Of a stretch of DNA of 64,000 nucleotides, positions 49,986 through 61,095 are shown piece by piece. Positions within the stretch are counted from its first letter, which is position 1. Every line of letters starts with the position of its first letter. A program made the position numbers and the translations under genes. Source of the stretch: Melampsora larici-populina 98AG31 (Eukaryota > Basidiomycota > Pucciniomycetes > Pucciniales > Melampsoraceae); the NCBI RefSeq assembly GCF_000204055.1, contig NW_006768778.1:697962-761961 (forward strand), in the 5' to 3' direction. A model generated the notes under the pieces. That model searched no databases and had not been told where the DNA came from. It saw only the letters and a list, made by a program, of their open reading frames with translations.

Positions 49986-52283
49986 CTATTCATAGTCCTG
50001 TAAAACCTCTGCCCCTTCTTTCAACCAGTTCCAGCGGTGATTTTCGTGCATGTGACAGAAAAAAGATGCTGTATCGTCATCTTTGAGTTTACTGGCGACT
50101 TTGTTGATGTGACATGGCTTGAGCTCGGTCGCAAATTCTGCATTGAAGATCCTCATAGCTTCTTCTCGTTTGGGATGTTGCTCTAGTTTGATTTTGGCTA
50201 TGCTGATCTTATCGCTTTTGTTCTTCTCTGAAAACTCAATAGCTCGATCCATTGCATTGGCTACAAGCTTCGGGCCGGTCGTGCGTGATCGTACTGATGC
50301 TGAACCTCCTTGGATTGGACTTCGCTTACTGCGCACAAACTTCAACTCAGGGGTTTCGTCCTCGTCCTCTTCAACAGGCTTCCCAGCAAGCTTTGCTCGA
50401 GTACCCTATACATGTATCAAAAGTAAATATAAAGTACAAAAAGTACAAGTCAGTATGATATTGAATACACTATATGGTAACTTACTTTGCCCTTCATCCT
50501 TTTTAAAGGAGGTGGAAGTTGATCTTCGGATTCGGGATTTGAATCAGAATGTTTGTAGCCTTCAGAAGATTTTCCACTTGACTCGTGATCTAAGGAAAAT
50601 GTAAATGAGATCATCGGATTGAGCTGATGATAATGAAGCAAATAAAACTACCTTCATCGTTGTCATCATGACCTGCATTAGTGGGTGGAGGGGTAGGTGC
50701 AACTTGTTGTTTCACTACACAAAATGTCATCTTTACCGGGCGGTAAAGAAAACTACTGACATAGAAAAGTCCTGAGGCAACAGGAAGAGAGCTAAAAATC
50801 TGAAAAAATATGCACCTTGTTCCTAGATGTTGGGGCGTCATGACGAGTATTTTTTTGTATTTTACACACATATTGGTTAATGTACTAACAATAAAGGCTG
50901 AGAATCATCAAAAACCCACCTGTAACAATACCTGAAATTTGGCCCTTGACTTTGAAGACAGGATTTTGGAATCTTCAAACATCAATAACTTTTGCATTTC
51001 TGAATCAAATCACTCGATTTGAAGTGCATTAAAAAGGTGAGCCTTTCCTCTACATTTTTCATTGAGACATCACATCTGTAGCTGGTCTAAAAAAGATCCT
51101 ACAGAGCTATTCATGCAGAACTGTTTGAACATATGTAGAGTGTTTAAATGACTAGATAGCACCTTACTAACATTATGAAGTGTGAAGGAGAATAGTTTAG
51201 CTTTTGAATGAACCAAAAATTGAGTTATTTGGAGCAGAATTGCAAAAGTTATTGAAGTTTTTAGACCACAAAATATTGTCTTCATACTCATGACCCAAAT
51301 TTCAGGTATTGTTACATGTGAGTTTTTGTTGATTTTCAGCGTTTATTGTTAGTACATCAACCAAGATCTGCGTGTAAAATACAAAAAAATACTCATCATG
51401 ACGCCCCAACATCTAGGAACAAGGTGCATATTTTTTCAGATTTTTAGCTCTCTTCCTGTTCCCTCAGGACTTTTCTATGTCAGTAGTTTTCTTTACCGCC
51501 CGGTAAAGATGACATTTGGTGTAGTGTTTCTTTCTCTGTGTCCCAAAACCTTCTTCTCCATTGGCTCGATTTTTTTTCTCGGGCATAATTTGTGATACTG
51601 CTAGATACTGTGGAAACCCGGCGTTCTTGATAGGAATCGCGTCGCTGTTTCCAGACTTAAGTTTAATAGTAAGCGAATAAGGTTGAAAGTAAAAAACGAT
51701 AAAAGATAATAAAAGAAAAGTTTTACCTTCTTAATCCATTCATCCCACCAGTCCTTTGTAGCTTTAACTGTTCCAGTGGTGTCATCAGTTCCCGGAGCAC
51801 CTGAGGAGTCTTTGATCTTGTCGAAAGCCTTGCATGTTGTCTTGAGCTGAGTTGGAGATTGTACATACATAGCAAAGTTGAATTGAGATCGTGTGAGGAA
51901 GAACAAAGAAGAAGGAAGAAATAAGAAGGAAGAAAACAAACCTTTTGAATATGATTTTTAAATCGAGTTAATTTGTGATTCGTTTTGAATTTCGTGTTGT
52001 AGTTCTTGCGCACTATCTTCCAGGCGTCCGACTTGATGCCGCCGTCGTTTCCTTTACCAAGCTCAAGTTGTTTTGAGTATTCTTCAATGAAATAAAGGGA
52101 CTCTCGTAGAGTTCATGCGCCACCAGTGCTTTCATCAGCTTCTTCTTTCTTCTTATCTTGCTTCTTCTTTTCATTCATTTTTTTTTGATTTTTTTTTGAT
52201 TTAACGTCGGGTTTTTTTGATTTTGATGCCTTGAGGGTTGATTCATCTTCACTGGTGGCTGAATTCTCGGCATTGCTAGACAT
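49986..52283 (-). pseudogene. Harbinger Myb/SANT partner protein, interrupted
   Basis: Start ATG 52283 (MSSNAENSATSED), then a Lys-rich NLS-like run. The Myb/SANT-like domain follows (TLRESLYFIEEYSKQL, SDAWKIVRKNYNTKF, LTRFKNHIQ, then ATKDWWDEWIKK) with an intron near 51950-51855. Next are SGNSDAIPIKNAGFPQ, an acidic/Pro stretch and a C-terminal helical domain (AMRIFNAEFATEL, HENHRWNWLKEG) ending at 49986. A TGA at 52113-52115 sits where the first Myb tryptophan (TGG) would be. A CACTA-ended element at 50713-51526 splits the gene but restores the frame if removed. This protein normally helps the transposase bind element ends. Confidence 0.75.
50713..51526. mobile_element. CACTA-ended inverted-repeat element
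   Basis: 814 bp with ends CACTACACAAAATGTCATC and (complement) CACTACACCAAATGTCATC. Terminal inverted repeats are about 230 bp (50713-50945 and 51295-51526) and nearly identical, including a TTTACCGGGCGGTAAA palindrome in each. TTT lies on both sides (50710-50712 and 51527-51529). CACTA ends with a 3-bp duplication match the CACTA/EnSpm superfamily. It encodes nothing, so it is non-autonomous. Removing it restores the Myb gene frame. Confidence 0.8.
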
Positions 52284-52880
52284 CTTGATATTGAAGAGTT
52301 TTTGTTCGATTATGTAGAAAGGTGATGATGAGGAGTGATCGGCAAAGAGGTGAAGGGTTTGGTGGAGTGTATGGAATAATCTGTATGGTGTTATACAGAA
52401 AAGTATGGTTTTAAAAGGTTTTGTACGGTGGACGTGGACTTGTCCATTTTCATCGAAAAAATAAAATGCGATTTCTATGATGAGAATTAGCTAAAAGCTC
52501 AAAATTCGCATAAAAATCGATTTTTTTAAGCATTCTACGATTTATAGAATGTGTGAAATTAAGAAAACGAACGCATTCTGTAGAATGCGATTTTTGAACT
52601 TCACAAAAAGCGATTTCTGCTCAGAAATCGCTTAAGTGAACGCGCTCTCAGAGTCACTGTGGATGTGTGTCATGTGCACTCTGTGACTTTGATTAACACA
52701 TTCCTCAGATATTTGAATGTGACTTGATGTGTGCCCCAGTTTCAGAGTTGCTAAAGGTGTGATACAGTTGGTTGAAAAGATCAAATTTGTCTTAGAACTA
52801 TGGAAAAAGTCAGTCACAAGCTTCTTCAGGAGCTCAAAAGTCATATTTTCAGATGACTACCCTTTATAGAGGTGTACCAG

Positions 52881-54632
52881 GCATACCAGGGTCATGTCCA
52901 CACCAGTTACATTCGGATTTATGACATCAGCCTTAGGGAGTAGGCAGAATCTCAACCTGAGAACTAAATCCTTGTACAGCTGTCCCAACAATTGTTATTT
53001 TTTTAAAAAAATTGTCTCCCATGCACAACTCGTAGTTTTGGTTTTGCTGAGTTTGCCTTTCACAGATTCAAGCAATATGGGAGGACAAGGATCCTTGAAT
53101 TCCATTGAGATCAGTTTCACATTTTTCACGTCTATTACAAATATTACATTTCCAAATATGATTTCCACATATTTTGATGTCATGAATTTCTTGCATTGCC
53201 TGCCACCATAGTAATAAACCATAAGATATTTTTCTTAGTTGTATCAAAGCCACGACACATGTGTGCAAGGGGCTGGGAGGGCATCTTCTGAACAGCTAGG
53301 CTCTCTGTGTGGCACCGGCAGGGTGTAACAGTGGGTAAGAGGGAAAAATACAATTTGAACAAGAAAATAAGATAGGAAATTTACTTGGTTTTATTGCTAA
53401 ATTTGAATTATTAAAGCTTCATCATCTCTAAAATGTCTAGCCCAACACAGCATATCTGTGAATTCTGAGTATTTGAAGACTTCACTATACTTCAAAAAAG
53501 GGTTGTCAGTACTTGAGCTCCTTCAACTGGAAAAAGAGCCATAAGCACTTCACTAACATATGAGCTATAAAAACTTTGGATGAAAGTTGATGATACTTAT
53601 CATTGATCTTTAAAGATTCACTTTTGAAAATCTATTGACAATTGCCATCATAACACAGTTTTGACAATTAATTCAAAGACTTGGTGAAAATACCAAATAG
53701 TAAGAAACTAATTTGATAAAGAAGGAATATATGTAAGTGGATTCAATCCGTTAACCAAATCTTCTAAAAGGGACCAATACAATACCTAAAGATATCAGAT
53801 TGGTATCTTGAAACATGGTTGACATTGAACTTAATCAATAACACAATCATATGATAATTAGTGGCAGATGAGCCTACCTAATCACAATCCAAATAGACCA
53901 CATAGCTTTGACTGCAATTTCCAATGGTCATACAAAAGGCTATAAAAACATGTCCCTCAATGAGCTGATCACATGTAGTGTAGCTTGGTTCCAAAGAAAC
54001 CTCACCAAAGATATAAATCTCAGTTCCACTTCACCCATTTTCCCTTGAGTCAAAAGAGTCACCAAACTGTCCTTAATAGTCTCTTGAAATATAATATGTG
54101 ATTTTCCTATTATAATGCGTAATTTTCCCTTTATGGGTGCAATTGTACCTATGTACTTTCCAACCAATAGCTTAGATTTTGAAATGATGTTCATTTAATT
54201 CAAGAACCTTTCTATGTATGTACCTAAAAGCTACGTAGACCTCTTTGGTCATTGCTCAGTTCTTGCAAACCAAAATTGGCAAGGTCTTTTTGGTCTTTGG
54301 GTGCATGCTACTCTAGATTTCACATCTAAGATATTTACAAGCAGGCTTAAAGACTGAGCATCTCACATCTGTTAACTTACAGTAGGCCTTGGAGTCTTTT
54401 TTCTTCAAAATATCATCAATGGCTTGTGGTTTGTCCACATTCAACTCAAACATGGTCCTTATTTCAGGTTAAGAAACAAAAGCAGAGATCCCATGTAACC
54501 AGAAGGATGCTTTTTCAGGCTAAAGAATCAAGTGATGACTTGCACTTGGCTCCTAAAAATTAGCCACCCTGACAAGGGTGATACCATCAAAACTAAGCAG
54601 TGGGATTAACTGTTGCAATATGTACGCCAGGA
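52881..54632. other. Spacer without recognised gene
   Basis: Minus frames around 53000-53270 read as one smear in two frames (KICGNHIWKCNICNRREK and ILLESVKGKLSKTK), possibly a decayed protein with a CNIC motif. Another minus frame at 53940-54194 has a retroelement-like feel but no defining motif. I cannot assign either. Confidence 0.3.
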
Positions 54633-57532
54633 TTATGAACCAATGTTGTGAGCTTCAAGTTGCCCCCAGAAAATGTGCTCCTCTTGAGAAAATGGTATAG
54701 GTAATCCCCGTATACATGTGGGACATCTGACATTCCCACCTTCAGATAAGAAGACTACAGCCTGCATTTGTATGTTCAATTACAACCCAGAAGGATAAGA
54801 AACATTTGAGGAAAAAAGTCCCTATCAGTAATTTATCATGATAGCTGATCTTGGAAGTGAGTTCACAGATCCATCAACTTACATTTATACATTGTTCATG
54901 AAACACATGAGGTCTCTGACATCCTAATTTGATAACTCTTTGCCCCTGCAGGTATCCACTTAGACATATGTTGCACTTTTCAGAGCTTTCAATCTCATTT
55001 CCAAGGAACACACTTGATATGAATTTGCAATGACCACTTTGCTCTACAATTATAGAAGGAAAAACTTGGTCAGTCATTTGATAGACATTGTAAGATGACC
55101 ACACAATCAGTGTTCTAGTGGCCTTTCAAGTTTGTTTCAGCTGGATCTTTGCCAATTGTGGATCAACAAAATCCAAGTAGATGTGTGAGAGTGCCTATAG
55201 GGAATCACTTCTATCATGAATTGTGGGGTGTGGACTGGAAATCCAGATTTGTGCCCAGTTTCCCAACTTGGAATTTTTGGATGTAGTTTTTGGCTTGTAT
55301 GGTTTCCCATTTCCCCAGTAAAGCCAAAAATTCCAATGGGAAACTAGGCACAAACCCGGGCATCTACTTTGTATCCCACAAATACAGCAAGGTTGTGATG
55401 TGAAGTACATCAATGAATAAGTTCTTACCATCTTTTGGGACCTGAGTATTCAGATATTCTTTGATTCCTTTGATATACACACTTGCTTTGTACATCATTT
55501 CAATGAAAAAGTCTTGATCTTCATGATACTTTTTCACTTTTGTATCGTCTAAGCCATAGAGGTCTCCTTTATTTGATGCAAGTGCAGTGTCTTGGATATT
55601 CAATATATGTAGGCAATGTTCAACATAAGATGAATCTAGTGAGTCCCAGCCTACATCTATAAAGGGTAAGAGGAGACTCATGATGTAAGGGTCCTTGTCT
55701 TCTTTCTCAGAGTATCTTTTAACATGGTGTTGCAATTCAGCTTGAGACTTGAATTTCTGATGAATTTTTCTGAACGGTTCATTGCTTGATAACCTTGATT
55801 TGATAAGTGGCACGGTGATTGGATAGAATTTCTCAAGGTATTTCAATATATGATCTAAACATTGGATTTCTTCATGTGGGGCATTGTCAAGAACCATGTG
55901 ATCCATACATTGTGATGCCAGCAACTTGGCTATCTCAGGCTTGTCTAAAGAGCTTGTTTGAAGTAATGTGTTGTGGATATTCAGAATGGCAGTTGTTTGA
56001 AGGCTTCTTTCAGCCTTGTGAAGGTAGTTTCTGATGTTCATAATCAGCTGGACTCGCCCCAGAGGTTCTGTGATTCTAAACGGCTCGGAATTTGGGTGCA
56101 ACGTCTCCAGATATTGCAATATATCATACAAACATTCCACATCCTCATCCGGGTTGTTGATGTCCATGTGTTGCAAACTTTCCAATACCAATGACCTGAC
56201 AATCACTACATCATCCATAGACTTTGTTTGAAGTAACTTATTGTATTTCGTCTTAATTGCATGTGTCTGAGGGTTTCTGTCAGAGTCCTGAAGGTAATTT
56301 CTGATCTTCTTGATCAGCTGGACTTGCTTCAGACCTTCTGTGATGGCAAACTTTGTGGTGACCGGATAAAACAACTCTAGATGTTGCATTATCCGGGAAT
56401 AACATTCAATCTCTCCATCTGGTGTATTTTCAAGAAACGTGTGATGAACAGATTGTGAAGCCAATGACTCGATAATCCCTGCTTTGGTCAAGGACCTATT
56501 TTGAAGTAATTTGTCGTGTATTTTTATCAATTCAGGTGTTTGGAGGTTTCTTTCAATCTTCAAAAGATAATTTTTGATGGTCACAATGAGCTCAACTCGC
56601 TTGAGAGCTTCAGTAACAGCTGAAATCATTTCCATCGTATCAGCTCCTCGCATCTTGATGGGACACACAAGATGCAAATAAAAGTATGGTACGGCTCTCA
56701 CCTTCATCCACAGGGAAAATTTGTATCTTCCCATTCATCACCCCCTTCACTCTGGGTTCATAGCGAAGTCCTGAAAATAAAATTAACACTAGCAAATCCC
56801 TTCCAGAACAATAATCATACGTCACATACCTTTCAACAGAAAGAGTTCCAATCCTCCTCTACAAACACCACCAGTATTTGGATCTTCTCTGAGTGGTTTT
56901 GGCATTCCTTTTTCCAAGAACCATCGAATGAAGTTAAGGACACTCAGAGTCCAAAGTCTTTCATACAAGTCTAGATCTTCCCTTTGAAGAAATTTGAGAG
57001 CATCGAGAAAAATCTTTTTAAGGTGCGGATTGCTCGTGTCTGGAACCCCTCCACGAGCTTCTATCATCACGTTCTCCAATTCTATGCCCATGGAACTGAT
57101 ACTGGAAGGGTATCTTTTGGCACTGTCGCAAAGGTTTGGAATCTCATTTAATCCCCTCCATAGAGCAATTGCTTGAGTTGCCAGGTCACGGATTTTTGTA
57201 AGAAGCGATCTCGAATTATCAGTTTTATATTCAAATCCTTCATTCAATGGCACAATGTTTTCCAATTCCTTGATTTTTTCTCGCATAGGCTCTGTGCAGC
57301 AGTAATAATGAGATGTCACGTCATTTGTCCCCACGTTGTCTAAATCCAATTCTGTTCGAGGTGGGGGTGTCAGACGAGTTGAGTGGTGTATTTGATTGCG
57401 TTGTGCTACTTGATGTCCAACCAAATCATCATCTTCAATTACCCCTCCAATCCGCCTTTCTGTTGGAGTAAACACACAAAGACTGAATGAAATCATAAGG
57501 TACCATCCCCATGATAACATTACCTTGTTCAT
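54633..57532 (-). CDS. Secreted RING-H2 protein with three helical repeats, copy 2
   Basis: Five exons (57532-56830, 56770-56702, 56619-55429, 55043-54883, 54761-54633) give an exact 750-residue frame with the same intron positions and phases as copy 1. Signal peptide MNKVMLSWGWYLMISFSLC. The N-domain shares DPNTGGVCRGGLELFLLKG but is diverged elsewhere. The repeat array in exon 3 is very close to copy 1. The RING-H2 finger is CNIC, then GCQRPHVFHEQC, then CPTC, all eight ligands kept, with tail EEHIFWG. The intron before the RING exon is enlarged by MITE copy C (55222-55380). The N-domain differs more than the repeat array, which could mean diversifying selection or gene conversion. Likely a secreted E3-like effector candidate; enzyme activity is inferred. 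Confidence 0.8.
55222..55380. mobile_element. MITE copy C, in an intron of RING copy 2
   Basis: 159 bp, right end CTACTTTGTATCCCACA intact, left end TGTGGGGTGTGGACTGGAAA diverged, flanked by AAT at 55219-55221 and 55381-55383. Interior words GTTTCCCATT / AATGGGAAAC fold back. It lengthens intron 3 without touching the splice sites. Confidence 0.75.
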
Positions 57533-58755
57533 ACTGATTTGATGAGTGATTGAGAAAAAATGGGTTTTTGACTGACGTCTTTAATAAGGAATAAAGGACG
57601 GTTGAGTTATCTAATTGAGTGTTTGAATGGGTTGAAGTGAATGATTATTATTTCAAAGCAAGACCTCTGAGGTTTTAGACTCTCGACTCTTTTTTCGCCC
57701 TTACTTTGTTTGAATCTGCAACCTGAACCGCGCAGTTGATCGACTTGGCAGACTTTGCTTCACAAGGTTGGCAAAGGTGCAATTCAATCAAGCTTCAAAG
57801 TTCTTTCGTTTGTATTATCAGGCAAGTTGTTGTACAATGACTTTTGTCTGCGGCGCAAGCCGTCGTTGCAAAACTGAGCACACTAACTTAACACAAGTGC
57901 CAAATTTTCGCAGGAACCTTGAGACGGGAACCTTTGCAAGCTCGGTGCCCTGGAGAAGGATCTCCCGCAGTTTGAAGGTGTCAAGCTGAGCCTGACCTGT
58001 TTGAAGATCTAGATTGATCTTTGATTCTGTTAAACAAACCACACTCTACATCAAACTTAACTATGCCCTTTGAGGCTTCACCAGCTTGTCCAAGGATCGA
58101 GTCCTCCTATGTACTTTTTCCAAGTTTTCCGCTCCCTTACTCCACAAAAAAGTTCCAGAAACTCGACATATTGTACTCTATATCTTTCTAAATACTTTGG
58201 TACCTCATATATTGGTTCAAGTTGCAAGGATTTATTTGGGTTTGTGATGTAAAATTGGTATTTTATGGCCAAGTGACGAACGCGCTCGTGAGGGGCTCGC
58301 ATTCAGGATTTTCAATATGAGAGCGTGCAGCTTGGTTTACTTTTCATTTATATACGAGTGAGACTATGTACATACTTTGAATTTGATTTCCTCTTCACAT
58401 TGTAAAATACTTCTCGCCCAAGAATTGCAATGTCAGCTCTTCCCCCAGTCCTTCAACACCATGGATAGTCACATACCAATTTGGACCAGTTTATATCTCC
58501 TTATCTGTATCTCAATTTGTGCGCTTTCAAAAATTTCATAAAGGATTTGTTATGTGAATGCAGCCGTCCCTTATTGAAGTTGATGAAAATTAAATTAAAA
58601 TTAAAACATTAAGAAAAAATACATTAAAAATTAATACATTTGTGTGGAATTCAAGTTCGAATTCCAATTTTCTTGCACCTCATGTGTCCTGTTGTACCTT
58701 CAACCTCAACTTCGACTACAACTTCAGCACAAGCACAATAAGAACCAAGAACACG
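57533..58755. other. Divergent promoter region, RING copy 2 and trehalase
   Basis: 57533-57800 repeats the 5' flank of RING copy 1. At 58275-58300 is another copy of the dispersed motif (AACGCGCTCGTGAGGGGCTCGC). 58580-58640 is A/T-rich (AAATTAAAATTAAAAC) just upstream of trehalase. No additional gene seen. Confidence 0.45.
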
Positions 58756-61095
58756 ATGAGATTAACATTACCAATCCCATTCAAACTATCTTCCTCATCA
58801 CTATCATCACCCACTTCAACAATATCAACCACAACATCAATAATAGAACTACAACAACACATCATCAATTCCAACAAACCTATGAACCAATTAACCAAAT
58901 TATTTAAAGAAATCTCAATCAAATGGTCATCTTTGACTAGATCTAATTTAAAAGTTATAGATCAAATCTTAGATCCCAAAATGAAATCTAAATCTTTGAA
59001 ATTGTTTGTGAATACTAAATTGAAAGGTGATATAACTTTAGATTTGGTTAGGGATGAATTGATTAGATTGAATCCGATTGGGGAACTGGATGGAGTGGAA
59101 GTTTTAGAATTACCTGAGGATGTCAATCGAGAATTGTTTGATCAACATCAACATGGTAGTCTTTATTTACCGTATAGTTTTGTGGTACCTGGTGGTGTGT
59201 TTCAAGAGATGTATGCGTGAGTGCTTGATTTTGATTGGCTTTGTCTTCTCACTTCATTATAGATCGATATGTTATTGATGAGATGTGTTCTTTTTTTTAC
59301 AGGTGGGATTCATTCTTTATCGTTCTTGGTTTGATTAGAGATAAAGAGATCAGGTTAGCCAAGAATATGTTAGACAATTATATTTATCAAGTTGAGTCTT
59401 TTACAATTTGTTTCTTTTTCTTATAAATCGATTCAAGATACCAAAAGATACCAACAGTGATCCATTTTGAATGAATTTAGATTGAACATTATGGAATGAT
59501 CTTAAATGGAAACCGAACCTACTATCTAAACCGATCACAACTCCCCTTCATAACTCAATTAATCAAACTAATCTATCCAACGATCCCTACTAAACATTCT
59601 CAAAGTTGGTTAAGAAGAGCCATTAAAGCAAGCGAAAAGTATCATGAATATTGGACTACTGGAAATCATTTGGTACAAGAAACTGGACTTTCTAGGTTCT
59701 TTGATTCTTCTCCTGATGGTACTTCTCCTCCTGAAATCGTTCATGAGGTTGATAGAAGAGATGGGAAAACTGCTCATGAGAGAGTTAGGAAGTTTTTCAG
59801 GGATCATCATCAAGCTGGTATACCTGATTATGGTATGTCTCTCTCTCTTTATAATTGCTGAGTATAGTCGAACTTACATGCGGTTTGGTATTGCCTTGGA
59901 TTGGATTAATAGATATTTTACAATATTACGATCCAATAAATGATAAACTAACCGAGAAATATATGAATAATGATAGAGCAATGAGAGAATCCGGATTTGA
60001 TACTTCATCTAGATTTGGTATGTTTAATGCCAAAGTTTTAGACTTTAATCCGATCTGTTTAAATTCTTTATTGGTTCAAATGGAATTTGAAATCCATGAA
60101 CTATATCAATTATTACATGAAAATCTGTTAAAGTCATTAAAACCAAATCATACTGAAGTAACTGAAGAAGATATAAATCAAATGAATTTAAAAAAATCGA
60201 TGAAAAAAACGGAAAAAAAATCTAAACTTTGGAAATTCAAATCGATTGAAAGAATTAAATTAATTCGAAAATTTAATTGGGATTCAGATGATGGAATGTT
60301 TTATGATTACGATTATGTAAAAGGAGAAAGAAGAAAATATTTATTTGGTACTTGTTTTTTACCACTCTGGTGTGGATTTGCAAGTAAACTTGAGAGTGAA
60401 TTAGTCGTCAAACATGCATTGAAAGGATTAGAAGCAGAAGGTGGCTTGTTAGTATCTAATGTTGATGTTGGTGATCAATGGGATTCTCCTTATGGTTGGG
60501 CTCCTTTACAATTATTTGGAGTTGAAGGAATGAAGAAATATGGGTTTGAAGAAGAAGCTGAAAGGGTTGCTTTGAAGTTCAATTCTATGGTACTTAAAAC
60601 TTGGATTAGAACTGGAGAGTTATGGGAAAAGTATGATGTTAAGAAGTGTAATGAGATTGTTGATTTAAAGTTTGGGTATGCTACTAACGAAGTTGGATTT
60701 GGTTGGACTAATGGTTTGTCAATTCGAATCCTATTTTCTCTTTTTTGGTTCATCATAAGATTATAGATACTGATAATATGATTTGAAATTTTGACGTTTC
60801 TTTAGCTGTTTTTACTAGGTTTTATGATTTACTATCAAATGAAGGTAAAAAGAAATTATCAGAAATCAATGAAGATATCCAACAAGCAGAGATTAAAGAA
60901 ACAATTGAAGAAACTCAAGTAGAAAAAGTAAAAGATGAGAATGAAATTTTAGGAAATTTAATTGGAAGAATCAATGAATTAGATCCAAATCGAAGAGAAG
61001 AACTAATGAAGAAATTATCTATTAATGAGGTTTCATTGAAGACTAATTTGGATTCTGATGAAGATTGGATTGAAGTTGGTAGAGAAAATGTTTGA
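58756..61095 (+). CDS. Trehalase (GH37)
   Basis: Five exons (58756-59216, 59303-59390, 59481-59832, 59913-60713, 60806-61095) give an exact 663-residue frame. The start is ATG 58756 (MRLTLPIPFKL); the upstream frame begins with GTG. Signature one, PGGVFQEMYAWDSFF, is split by intron 1; GNRTYYLNRSQLPF follows; signature two, DQWDSPYGWAPLQLF, lies near 60480. It hydrolyses trehalose to two glucoses. No EF-hand-like N-terminal regulatory part and no strong signal peptide are seen, so localisation is open. After TRFYDLL there is an unusual ~85-residue Lys/Glu-rich tail ending DSDEDWIEVGRENV. Confidence 0.9.

Larger units (their letters stand above)
47160..52647. mobile_element. PIF/Harbinger transposon with transposase and Myb gene
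   Basis: The ends GAGCCCGTTCACTTAG and (right, complement) GAGCGCGTTCACTTAAG are flanked by TCA at 47157-47159 and 52648-52650, a 3-bp duplication as expected for PIF/Harbinger. It contains a plus-strand DDE transposase gene and a convergent minus-strand Myb/SANT gene, the normal two-gene layout. Both genes are interrupted by later insertions (47947-48986 and 50713-51526). Without them the element is about 3.6 kb. Confidence 0.85.
46476..52880. mobile_element. Foldback element carrying nested insertions
   Basis: Left arm pieces (46476-46563 and 47041-47159) are reverse-complementary to the right arm (52648-52880). Shared blocks include GGGTAGTCA, AAATATGxCTTTTGAGCTCCTG, ACTGGGGCA and CACAGAGTGCACATG. 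Removing the Harbinger element rebuilds a hairpin tip, CCACAGT-loop-ACTGTGG. The arms are about 210-230 bp and diverged. A 471-bp MITE sits in the left arm and a 5.5-kb Harbinger at the tip. Confidence 0.7.

Noticed and set aside
51398..51595. Open frames within the CACTA-ended element arms
   Set aside because: The same frame appears in both inverted arms and carries no motif; it is a by-product of the inverted repeat.
54560..54600. ACTAAGCAG stretch resembling part of a 5S rRNA internal promoter
   Set aside because: Only a short chance match; no flanking 5S-like sequence.
58642..58755. 38-residue upstream extension of trehalase
   Set aside because: It begins with GTG and low-complexity residues; ATG 58756 fits the exon sum.
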